Assembly (NCBI RefSeq): GCF_020026455.1
Contig: NZ_JAHHQJ010000015.1
Location: 1 to 64,000 of the forward strand
DNA length: 64,000 nucleotides
Reading direction: 5' to 3'
Source: Alistipes sp.
GTDB lineage: Bacteria; Bacteroidota; Bacteroidia; Bacteroidales; Rikenellaceae
In this document: positions 26,678 through 34,853 of the stretch, piece after piece
Position numbering within the stretch: position 1 is the first letter of the stretch
Layout of the letters: each line of letters begins with the position of its first letter
Notes under the pieces: model-generated
Database searches by the model: none
What the model was told of the DNA's origin: nothing
Seen by the model: only the letters and a program-made list of their open reading frames with translations
Program-made: the position numbers and the translations under genes

Positions 26678-27463
26678 ATGAAACTCACCTTTCTGGGAAC
26701 TGGTACTTCGCAGGGCGTACCCGTCATCGGCTGCCGCTGCGAGGTCTGCACGTCGGAGGACTGGCGCGACAGGCGCCTGCGCACCTCGGCGCTGGTCGAG
26801 ACGCGCGGCGTGCGCATCGTCATCGACGCCGGGCCCGATTTCCGTTATCAGATGCTTCGCACGGGCGTGCGGCATCTCGATGCCATTCTGCTGACCCACG
26901 AGCACAAGGACCATATCGGCGGTCTCGACGATGTGCGGGCCTTCAATTTCGTCGACTATCCGCCGACCGTCCACAAGGTCCATATCTGGGCAGCCCCGCG
27001 GGCCCTGAAGGCCGTGCGCAAGGATTTCGACTATGCCTTTGCGCAGGACAAATACCGCGGAGTGCCGGAAATCGAACTGCACGAAATCGACACTTCGCGT
27101 CCGTTCCGGATCGGGGAGGTGGAGATCGTGCCCGTGTCGGGCCACCATTCCGAGCGCTTCGAGGTCACGGGCTTCCGCTTCGGACCGCTGGCCTACCTGA
27201 CGGACTTCAAGACCATCGAGGAGTCCGAGGTCGAAAAACTGATCGGGACGCAGACTCTGGTGGTCAATGCGTTGCGTTTTGCGCCGCATCCTTCGCACTT
27301 CAACCTTGCGGAGGCGCTGTCGTTGATCCGCCGCATCGGTCCGCGCGAGGCGTATATCACGCATATGTCCCACGAACTCGGCCTCCACGCCGCGACGGAT
27401 GCGCTGCTTCCTCCGGGCGTGCATCTGGCTTACGACATGTTGGAAATCGAAATAAACGACTGA
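26678..27463 (+). CDS. MBL-fold metal-dependent hydrolase, PhnP-like
   Basis: The 261-residue cytoplasmic protein has the metallo-beta-lactamase motif THEHKDHIGG at about 71-80, then further metal ligands SGHH and a C-terminal ITHMSHELGLH. The N-terminus FLGTGTSQGVPVIGC followed by CRCEVC is typical of PhnP-like cyclic phosphodiesterases, in which the Cys bind a structural zinc. The natural substrate is unknown, because no phosphonate genes are near. The SDR gene begins one nucleotide after its stop codon. Confidence 0.87.
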   Translation: MKLTFLGTGTSQGVPVIGCRCEVCTSEDWRDRRLRTSALVETRGVRIVIDAGPDFRYQMLRTGVRHLDAILLTHEHKDHIGGLDDVRAFNFVDYPPTVHKVHIWAAPRALKAVRKDFDYAFAQDKYRGVPEIELHEIDTSRPFRIGEVEIVPVSGHHSERFEVTGFRFGPLAYLTDFKTIEESEVEKLIGTQTLVVNALRFAPHPSHFNLAEALSLIRRIGPREAYITHMSHELGLHAATDALLPPGVHLAYDMLEIEIND

Positions 27464-27464
27464 T

Positions 27465-28280
27465 ATGAAAACACTCAAGGATCGGGTAATCGTCATTACG
27501 GGCGCTTCGTCGGGTATCGGCGAGGCGATGGCGAAGGTATATGCCGGCCAGGGCGCAAAAGTGGTGCTCGGGGCGCGCAACGTGCAGAAATTGCAGCTTC
27601 TTGCGGGAGAGATCCGTGCCCGGGGCGGGCAGGCGGCCTATTGCGGGGTGGACGTGACGCAGCCCGGGGAGTGCCGGGAGCTGATCGAAACCGCCGTTCG
27701 GGAGTTCGGCGGTCTGGATGTGCTGATCTGCAATGCGGGCATTTCGATGCGCGCCATCTTCGACGACGTGGACCTCGATGTGCTGCACCGGCTGATGGAT
27801 GTCAACTTCTGGGGTACGGTCTATTGTTGCAAGTTCGCATTGCCCTACCTGCAGGCGTCGAAAGGCTCCGTCGTGGGCATCTCCTCCGTCGCCGGGCTGC
27901 ACGGACTGCCGGGCCGCACGGGCTATTCGGCTTCGAAATACGCCATGACGGGATTCCTCGAAACGCTGCGCATCGAGAACCTCAAAAAGGGACTCCATGT
28001 GATGATCGCCTGCCCGGGCTTCACGGCCTCGAACGTCCGTTTTTCGGCCCTCACGGCCGACGGGAAACAGCAGGGCGAAACCCCGCGCGACGAGGCGAAG
28101 ATGATGACCCCCGAGGAGGTGGCCCGCATCGTGGCGAAGGGCATCCTGAAGCGCCGGCGCCTCTGCCTGATGGAGAGTGAGGGGCGTGCGACGCACTTCG
28201 TCAAGAAGTTCGCCCCGGCGTTCCTCGACCGGATGTTCTATCTGGTGATGTCCCGCGAGCCGGACTCGCCTTTCAAATAG
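27465..28280 (+). CDS. Short-chain dehydrogenase/reductase
   Basis: A 271-residue NAD(P)-dependent oxidoreductase of unknown substrate. The cofactor motif TGASSGIG is at about 12-19, LICNAGIS near 88, and the catalytic Ser-Tyr-Lys set is in ISSVAGL and YSASKYAMTGF (Tyr/Lys near 157-161). The C-terminal ~60 residues (PEEVARIVAKGILKRRRLC) match DltE-like family members. It is transcribed with the MBL-fold gene and followed by a terminator. Confidence 0.92.
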   Translation: MKTLKDRVIVITGASSGIGEAMAKVYAGQGAKVVLGARNVQKLQLLAGEIRARGGQAAYCGVDVTQPGECRELIETAVREFGGLDVLICNAGISMRAIFDDVDLDVLHRLMDVNFWGTVYCCKFALPYLQASKGSVVGISSVAGLHGLPGRTGYSASKYAMTGFLETLRIENLKKGLHVMIACPGFTASNVRFSALTADGKQQGETPRDEAKMMTPEEVARIVAKGILKRRRLCLMESEGRATHFVKKFAPAFLDRMFYLVMSREPDSPFK

Positions 28281-28301
28281 CCGGAAATCGGATGACGGGG
28301 A

Positions 28302-28333
28302 GCGGGAACTTTCGACAGGTTCCCGCCTTTTTT
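28302..28333 (+). terminator. Terminator of the MBL-SDR unit
   Basis: GCGGGAAC and GTTCCCGC with a 9-nt loop, followed by CTTTTTT. Confidence 0.8.
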
Positions 28334-28414
28334 GAGCCCGTTCCTCAGGCGCTTTTTCGGGCGGCTTGATGCCGCTGCCGAGTGCCTTGAAAACGCCCTC
28401 TGGGGCCGATTTTG

Positions 28415-28449
28415 GACAAATTCCGCATCCGATTGCACAAAATCAAAGG
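28415..28449 (+). promoter_or_regulatory. Candidate HTCS operator, copy A (GH88-SusCD unit)
   Basis: GACAAATT, 7 nt, then CGATTGC and ACAAAATCAAAGG. The two ACAAA half-sites start at 28416 and 28437, exactly 21 nt apart. The second half-site starts 75 nt before the -7-like box at 28512. Copies B and C upstream of the other two units have the same layout. Confidence 0.65.
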
Positions 28450-28511
28450 TAATTGGAGCGGTTTTGAAGATCAATTCTTCAATTTTCAGGGTGTGTGCGG
28501 GGGCTTATCGG

Positions 28512-28519
28512 TAATTTTA
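28512..28519 (+). promoter_or_regulatory. -7-like box for the GH88-SusCD unit
   Basis: TAATTTTA differs from TAnnTTTG at one base. There is no -33 TTTG, as expected for an activator-dependent promoter. It leaves a leader of about 45 nt before the GH88 ATG. Confidence 0.5.
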
Positions 28520-28564
28520 CTTTCGGAAAAAAGTAAAACCTCAACCAAAAAACCTGACTCGCTC

Positions 28565-29761
28565 ATGAGAAGAAATTTTCGCCCCATTCTGGGTCTCCTT
28601 TCGCTGCTTGTGCTGGGTTCGTGTGCTGCGGACCGCTCCCCCGAAATCGCATCGCTGAAACATGCCGTCGGAGTCGCCGACAGCCAACTGCTGGACGCGG
28701 CCGCCGAACTCGACACGACGAACTGCTTTCCCCGTTCGCTGATGCCCAAATTCCGGGCCGTCGATGCCAAGGACTGGACGAGCGGATTCTTCCCCGGATC
28801 GCTCTGGCAGTGCTACCGCCTCACGGGCAACGAAAAACTCCTTGCCGAAGCGAAGAAATACACCGACCGGCTGGAGGGTATACAATATTATAAAGGGACG
28901 CACGACCTGGGCTTCATGGTCTTCTGCAGCTACGGCCAGCAGATGCAGACCTTGCATGACCGACACTCGGAAGAGGTGATCGTCGAGGCGGCCAAGAGCC
29001 TCATCTCGCGCTGCGACCCCCGCATCGGCGTGATTCGTTCGTGGGATTTCGGCGCGTGGAACTACCCGGTGATCATCGACAACATGATGAACCTCGAGAT
29101 GCTCTTTTGGGCCTCGAAACACACGGGTGACCCGGTCTACCGCGACGTGGCGGTCCGCCATGCCGACATCACGCTGAAGAACCATTTCCGCGACGACGCC
29201 AGTTCGTTCCATGTCGTGAGCTACAACGACGACGGCACGATCGAGAGCCGTGGTACGTTCCAGGGCTATTCCGACTCTTCGGCATGGGCCCGCGGCCAGG
29301 CGTGGGGGCTCTACGGCTACACGATGTGCTACCGTGAGACGGGCGATGCGAAATACCTGAAGCACGCTGAACGGATCGCCGACTTCATCATGCACCATCC
29401 CAACACCCCCGTCGACCGCATTCCCTACTGGGACTACAACGCTCCGAACATCCCCGATGCTCCGCGCGACGCTTCGGCTGCGGCTGTCGTCTCGTCGGCG
29501 CTGTTCGAACTTTCGACGCTGGTTCCCGAAGGCGACGGCAAGAAGTATTTCGACTATGCCGAGATGCTGCTGATGACCCTCTCGTCGGAGTCGTATCTGG
29601 CCGAGCCGGGGACCAACGGCGGTTTCATCCTGATGCACAGCGTCGGCCATCTGCCTGCCGAGAGCGAGATCGACACCCCGCTCAACTATGCGGACTACTA
29701 CTACCTCGAGGCCATCGGGCGCTACCTGGCGCTGCGAGGCCTCGATGCGCGGCGTATCTGA
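28565..29761 (+). CDS. GH88 unsaturated glucuronyl/uronyl hydrolase (lipoprotein)
   Basis: It removes the 4,5-unsaturated uronate that polysaccharide lyases leave on glycosaminoglycan oligosaccharides. The 398-residue protein has a lipobox (VLGSC, residue ~20) and an (alpha/alpha)6 barrel with the GH88 landmarks DWTSGFFPGSLW, NYPVIIDNMMNLEMLFWAS (containing the expected catalytic Asp), and SSAWARGQAWGLYGYTM. The ATG at 28565 directly precedes the signal peptide. As first gene of the heparan sulfate unit, it is preceded by operator copy A. The lyase gene follows after 35 nt. Confidence 0.9.
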   Translation: MRRNFRPILGLLSLLVLGSCAADRSPEIASLKHAVGVADSQLLDAAAELDTTNCFPRSLMPKFRAVDAKDWTSGFFPGSLWQCYRLTGNEKLLAEAKKYTDRLEGIQYYKGTHDLGFMVFCSYGQQMQTLHDRHSEEVIVEAAKSLISRCDPRIGVIRSWDFGAWNYPVIIDNMMNLEMLFWASKHTGDPVYRDVAVRHADITLKNHFRDDASSFHVVSYNDDGTIESRGTFQGYSDSSAWARGQAWGLYGYTMCYRETGDAKYLKHAERIADFIMHHPNTPVDRIPYWDYNAPNIPDAPRDASAAAVVSSALFELSTLVPEGDGKKYFDYAEMLLMTLSSESYLAEPGTNGGFILMHSVGHLPAESEIDTPLNYADYYYLEAIGRYLALRGLDARRI

Positions 29762-29796
29762 TTCCGATACCGAAAATCCAACATAACCTATAACCT

Positions 29797-32706
29797 ATGA
29801 AACGCAATTTTACCAAAATTACGGCGTTCTGTTTCATCGTGGCGGTCCTCTTCTCGGCGGGCTGCCTGTCGGATGATCTGGAACGAAGCGACAAGGGTCA
29901 CGAATCCGGTTCCACGGAGCCGACGATTCCCGACAACAGTGTGATCGACGCGGATGTGTTCAGCGCCCTGAATCTCGATTACCCCGGTCTTGCCGCCGTG
30001 AAATCCCACTACGATTCGGGTCAGTATTACCTGGCGGCCCAGGCTCTGCTGGAGTATTACCGCGGGCGGACCGACGTGGTCAACGGCAATGTCAACCTGA
30101 TAGCCCCTTCGATTTCGGCACAGGAGCAGGCGTGGGCCGACTATGCCCTTTCCAGGAACGAATACCGTTTCCATAATGGCACCTACACGGACGGCGACAA
30201 GCCCTATTCCTACCTGACGTCCGGCAAGATCGACTGGTCGAAGCGTGCTTCGGGCACTTGGGACGAGCGCAGCGGCCTGCACCGCCTTCAGTGGATGGTT
30301 CCGCAGGGCAAGGCCTACCGTACGTCGCTCGACGAGACCTACATCACCGAATGGGCGGCGGTCTACGAGGACTGGCTGAAGCACTTCCCCCGTCCGACGG
30401 GCGAGGTGGACTACGAGGCCGATCCGGCCACGCAGCCCGAGGAGTTGCGCGAGGCGCTCTACGCCTGGCGCCCGGCCGACGTGGCCTGCCGCGTCGAGGA
30501 CCAGTGCGACCTGCTCTATTATTTCATGCAGTCGACCTCTTTCACGCCGCAGCTGCTTTCGAAATTCCTGGCCAATCTGGCCGAGCAGGCCGAGCATGTC
30601 AGGGCGCACTATTCCAAGGATAGCGCAACGAAGGCCGCCGAGGCCCATGCCGTGTTCCGTGCGGGAACGATCTTCCCCGAGATGAAGGATGCCGAAGCAT
30701 GGGTCGAGAGCGGCTCGGGGTCGATGAACGAGGGCGTCGACGCCAGTGTATTCGAGGTGCTGAACCTCGATTACGGCGGCCTGACGAAGGTGAAGCGTGC
30801 CTACGATTCCGGCGACTACTATATGGCGTTGGAGGAGTTGATGAACTACTACCGTTCGCGCACCCACGGACTGAATCCCCATGTCGACCTTTCGAGCGTG
30901 ACGCCCACGGCCAACGAGCAGCGCTGGGCCGATTATGCGCTTCGCGAGAACGGCTATCGTTTCTATGTGAACAACTATTTCGATTCCGCGGCCGGCGAAA
31001 ATGTCCCTTATTCGTATAAGAGCAAGAGCGGCGAGGGCATCGACTGGACCTTCTGGCCGACGGGCGAGCAGGAGCAGCGCTACCAGCTGCACCGCCACCA
31101 GTGGATGGTTCCGCAGGCCAAGACCTACTGTTCGACGCAGGACGAGAAATATGTGCAGAACTGGATCGAGGTCTACGGCGACTGGATCCGCCAGAATCCC
31201 AAGCCCGAGCAGGGCACCGACGTGACCAACCACGCTTCGTGGCGTCCGCTCGACGTGGCGGCGCGCCTGATCGACCAGTGTGCCCTGCTGGAGTACTACC
31301 AGCAGTCGGAGTCCGTCACGGTCGCATGGCTGAGCGAGGTGCTGAAACACCTCGACGAGCATGCCAACCACATCATGAACAACTATTCGGAGGACTCCAA
31401 CCACCGCATTACCCAGGCTCAGGCCGTGACCTTCGCCGGCATGCTCTTCCCCGAGCTGAAGGATGCCGCGGCGTGGAAGACGAGCGGCACGGGTGTCCTC
31501 GGCGGCGCGGTGACCTCGGAGTATTTTCCCGACGGCTGGCTGAAGGACGGCGACCTGCACTACCACATCTCGGGGATCGAGGATTTCCGGGTGTCGCTGG
31601 ACGTGGCGCAGCGCAACGGCGAGGAGAGTCGTTTTTCGTCGGATTACGTGGCTTCGATGCGCAAGATGACCGACGTGGTGATGAACATGATCTATCCCGA
31701 TTACACGGTGCCGAATATGGCCGACACGCGGCGTGCCACGTGGACCGCACGGGTGCTTCAGCGCAACCTGTCCAACTACTACAAGCTCTTCCCCGACAAC
31801 GATCGGATGCTCTGGATGGCGACTGCCGGAGCCGAGGGCACGATGCCCGACACGAAGATCAAGACCTTCCCCGACGGCGGTTACTACGTGCTGCGCACGG
31901 GCTGGACGATGGACGACATGATGATGGTGCTGCAGAACACGCCGGACAACCCCAGCGGCGGCCACAACGGGGCGCAGTGGCACCGCCAGTACGACAACAA
32001 TACGTTCGAACTGTGGATTAGGGGCCGCAATTTCTTCCCCGATTCGGGTTGCTTCTCCTACGGAGGCTCCTCGACGTCCAATGCCGACCGGCGCAAGTAC
32101 GCGGCTTCGACGGCCCACAACACCCTTACGCTCGACAACAAGAACGTTTCGAGCGACGGCAAGATGCTCAAGCAGTTCTACAAGTCGGGTTCGGGCCATT
32201 CGTACCAGGCCCTGGTGCTGGAGAACCCCTCCTACGCGGGGCTGACGCACCGCCGCACGATCTTCCTGGTCGACGACAAGTTCTACGTGCTTCTCGACGA
32301 GGCCTACGGTTCGGCCGGGGGCACCGTCAACCTGAATTTCAACATCACCGAAGGGACCGAATCCCAGGTTGTCTACGATGCCGCGGAGTCCGGTTTTCAT
32401 ACGGCATTTGCCGACGGCAACAACCTGCTGGTCCGCACCAAGGCGAGCAAGGCGGGGCAGTTCGTCCCCGGACAAGGCTTCGTCTCCTACAACATCAACC
32501 AGACTTCGGCGCGCAAGGCCTACCAGCTGAACCTCGACAAGAGGGCCGACGAACCGGTCGTGCGTTACGCCACGGTGCTGCTGCCGACCTCCGACGCCAC
32601 GGCCGAGACGATCACCATCACACTGGGCGACTGGTCGGTGAGCGGCGGTTCGGTCCGCGTGCAGATCGGGGATGTTTCCTATCCCGAGTTGTCCTATACC
32701 CTGTAA
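29797..32706 (+). CDS. PL12-type heparinase III-like lyase with a duplicated N-terminal domain
   Basis: A surface lipoprotein (lipobox SAGC, ~23) of 969 residues; PL12 lyases are usually about 650-700. The excess is a second copy of the helical N-terminal domain: VFSALNLDYPGL at about 54 and VFEVLNLDYGGL at about 318 start two parallel ~260-residue blocks, roughly half identical by eye in their first 70 residues. Only the second copy keeps the substrate-cleft Asn-His (SNHRITQAQ, ~536) and Tyr (LHYHISG). In the first copy the equivalent stretch reads SATKAAEAHA. The C-terminal beta-sandwich part contains WHRQYDNNTFELW, GRNFFPDSGC and AHNTLTLDN. It probably cuts heparan sulfate at the cell surface, the first copy perhaps serving in binding. 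Confidence 0.88.
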   Translation: MKRNFTKITAFCFIVAVLFSAGCLSDDLERSDKGHESGSTEPTIPDNSVIDADVFSALNLDYPGLAAVKSHYDSGQYYLAAQALLEYYRGRTDVVNGNVNLIAPSISAQEQAWADYALSRNEYRFHNGTYTDGDKPYSYLTSGKIDWSKRASGTWDERSGLHRLQWMVPQGKAYRTSLDETYITEWAAVYEDWLKHFPRPTGEVDYEADPATQPEELREALYAWRPADVACRVEDQCDLLYYFMQSTSFTPQLLSKFLANLAEQAEHVRAHYSKDSATKAAEAHAVFRAGTIFPEMKDAEAWVESGSGSMNEGVDASVFEVLNLDYGGLTKVKRAYDSGDYYMALEELMNYYRSRTHGLNPHVDLSSVTPTANEQRWADYALRENGYRFYVNNYFDSAAGENVPYSYKSKSGEGIDWTFWPTGEQEQRYQLHRHQWMVPQAKTYCSTQDEKYVQNWIEVYGDWIRQNPKPEQGTDVTNHASWRPLDVAARLIDQCALLEYYQQSESVTVAWLSEVLKHLDEHANHIMNNYSEDSNHRITQAQAVTFAGMLFPELKDAAAWKTSGTGVLGGAVTSEYFPDGWLKDGDLHYHISGIEDFRVSLDVAQRNGEESRFSSDYVASMRKMTDVVMNMIYPDYTVPNMADTRRATWTARVLQRNLSNYYKLFPDNDRMLWMATAGAEGTMPDTKIKTFPDGGYYVLRTGWTMDDMMMVLQNTPDNPSGGHNGAQWHRQYDNNTFELWIRGRNFFPDSGCFSYGGSSTSNADRRKYAASTAHNTLTLDNKNVSSDGKMLKQFYKSGSGHSYQALVLENPSYAGLTHRRTIFLVDDKFYVLLDEAYGSAGGTVNLNFNITEGTESQVVYDAAESGFHTAFADGNNLLVRTKASKAGQFVPGQGFVSYNINQTSARKAYQLNLDKRADEPVVRYATVLLPTSDATAETITITLGDWSVSGGSVRVQIGDVSYPELSYTL

Positions 32707-32726
32707 CCTCAAAACCGCAATAACCT

Positions 32727-34841
32727 ATGAAATACCTGTTTCGAAACCTGTGTTTCGCAGCGCTGACCGCCCTTTGCGCGGTTGTTCTCGCGGCCTGCGA
32801 AGACGACGATACCAAAAGCGGCGACCTGCAGCTTTTCTACCCGACGGTCGTGGACATCGGTCCTTCCATGAACTTCGTGTCGGGCACCCCGACCTACTAC
32901 GGTCCTGCGCCGTCCGACTTCTCGATTGCGGGCGTCACGCTCGACGACCAGGCCTTCGCCACCGAGTGCTTCTCGATCGGTGCCGATACCGGCATGGTCA
33001 CCATCTCGAATACCGAATCCCTTGTCCCCGGCACCTACAAATTGACCATCGCGTGCCAGGCCGGCGGCGGTGTCTTCCGCTTCAAGGATATCTTCGTGGT
33101 GCGGATGGTCCCGGCCACTCCCGAGGCGGTCGAGGTGAACACCCCGACGCTGGTGATCCCCTATGCCGAGCTGAAGAGCTCCAAGGCTTCGGTCCGGGTG
33201 GCTCCCGTGGGCGAGTCGGTGTCGATTCTCAACTATTCGCTCGTCCAGGCGAAGGGGGTCGAATATTTCACCATCTCCAAAAGCGGAGTCGTGACCTTCA
33301 ACGCCGCTTTCAAGGGCGAAGTGATGCCGGGCCACTATCCGCTGCCTGTCAAGATCGAAACCTATGCGGGTTCGGCGACCTACGATAACCTGCTGACGGC
33401 AAGCATCACCAGCGAGCCGCTGGAGGTGCGCTATCCCTCTTCTTCGGGCCGCATGGAGTACAACAAGGCTTTCCAGGGTTCGACCCCCGTGCTGAAGGGC
33501 TCGCCCGACGAGGTCGTGTGGGCGATCAAGCAGGTGAACCCGGCCGAGGGTACGGCCCCAACCGATAAAATCAAGATCGATCCGGCTACGGGCGTCGTTT
33601 CGGTCGATGCCGACAGCGGGCTGCCCATAGATGCCTCCTATACGCTCGATCTGACGGTCCAAAACAGCTTCGGTACGACCGATTTCGAAGGAGCCTATAC
33701 GCTGAACGTGATCAAGTTCATCGCTCCGATCGAATCCGATTCGTTCGGCTACGAGCCCGTTTCGGCTATTCAGGGCGGAGCGTTCAAAGCTCCCCGGAAG
33801 GCCGGGTTCGTCGGCGACGAGGTGACTTTCTCGCTGGGCGAGGTGCCCGCCGAGGTCCGGGGGCAGATCTCGGTCGATCGGGTGACGGGCGAGGTTTCGG
33901 CCGCCAAGGGACACTCGATCCCGAAGGGCGTGTATGCCATCCGCGTCAAGGCGTCCAACCTGAAGGGCGAGGCGGAGACCACCCTCACGCTGACCGTCAA
34001 CGAGAATCCCTACTATTTCACGACGATCTCCTACGGCAACAACCTCGGCCTTGCTCCGGCCGAACGTTACGCCAGCCAGTTCCATTTCGCGTCGGGCAAG
34101 GATTTCACGCCGCTGACGCCGACAACCGATGCCAAACCGGGCACGAAACTTTCGTGGTCGATCCGCATCAAGCACCAGTGTTCGGGCACGCAGATCGATT
34201 CGGAGACGGGGGCCATCACACCGAGTGGCTTCAAGACCGGCAACGGCGGTCTGGTTCTGGTGACGGCTACGGCCGGCAAGGGTGAGGTCGGCGAGACGTC
34301 GGTCACGGTTCCCGTGTTCTTCTCGTTCCACGTCGCCGAGTCCGGAGTGACGGTTCGTTACAAACCGTTCGTCATGCAGGTCAACCCGCGGCGGGGAGGG
34401 GTTTCGGTTGTTCCGGAAATCAGCGGTGCGCCCAGTCTTTCGTTGTTCCTGATGGATTACCGCCGCACGTTCAACTACTACAATATCGGCGGTCCGGCCT
34501 CGCACAAGGACGGCACACCGGCCTCGGGTACCGACACTTTCCTGTATCAGATGTGGAAGTCCTACTATAACAGCATCGGCTCGGCGACGGTGGGCACCGG
34601 ATCGAAAGACCCGATTTCCTACTACGTGAACGCGTCGCGTCTGGGCTCGGCGCTGGCCTATGTGGAACCTGCCGACAAGACGGTCGTCGTGAATGCCAAC
34701 AAGTGGATCGACGCGAACAACGTTGCAGCCAACGGAGCGTTCTTCGCGCAGATGACCTTCGTCACGAACGGCAATTCGGGTAAGATCAACTCCGGTTCGC
34801 AGATCTTCCCCATCTGGATCTGGTTCGATGAGAAATTTTAA
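32727..34841 (+). CDS. Surface glycan-binding lipoprotein with cadherin/Ig-like repeats
   Basis: A 704-residue lipoprotein (lipobox LAAC, ~27) placed just before SusC, where heparan sulfate loci of Bacteroides encode their surface glycan-binding protein. It has no catalytic motif. It appears to be built of several beta-sandwich domains: repeated endings such as ISVDRVTGEVSAA, IKIDPATGVVSVD and FSIGADTGMVTIS are typical of cadherin-like repeats. A ~170-residue C-terminal part (from about VRYKPFVMQVNPRRGG) has no recognised fold and may carry the ligand site. It may belong to a DUF4958-type family; the number is from memory. Confidence 0.72.
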   Translation: MKYLFRNLCFAALTALCAVVLAACEDDDTKSGDLQLFYPTVVDIGPSMNFVSGTPTYYGPAPSDFSIAGVTLDDQAFATECFSIGADTGMVTISNTESLVPGTYKLTIACQAGGGVFRFKDIFVVRMVPATPEAVEVNTPTLVIPYAELKSSKASVRVAPVGESVSILNYSLVQAKGVEYFTISKSGVVTFNAAFKGEVMPGHYPLPVKIETYAGSATYDNLLTASITSEPLEVRYPSSSGRMEYNKAFQGSTPVLKGSPDEVVWAIKQVNPAEGTAPTDKIKIDPATGVVSVDADSGLPIDASYTLDLTVQNSFGTTDFEGAYTLNVIKFIAPIESDSFGYEPVSAIQGGAFKAPRKAGFVGDEVTFSLGEVPAEVRGQISVDRVTGEVSAAKGHSIPKGVYAIRVKASNLKGEAETTLTLTVNENPYYFTTISYGNNLGLAPAERYASQFHFASGKDFTPLTPTTDAKPGTKLSWSIRIKHQCSGTQIDSETGAITPSGFKTGNGGLVLVTATAGKGEVGETSVTVPVFFSFHVAESGVTVRYKPFVMQVNPRRGGVSVVPEISGAPSLSLFLMDYRRTFNYYNIGGPASHKDGTPASGTDTFLYQMWKSYYNSIGSATVGTGSKDPISYYVNASRLGSALAYVEPADKTVVVNANKWIDANNVAANGAFFAQMTFVTNGNSGKINSGSQIFPIWIWFDEKF

Positions 34842-34853
34842 ACCTAACTGAAC

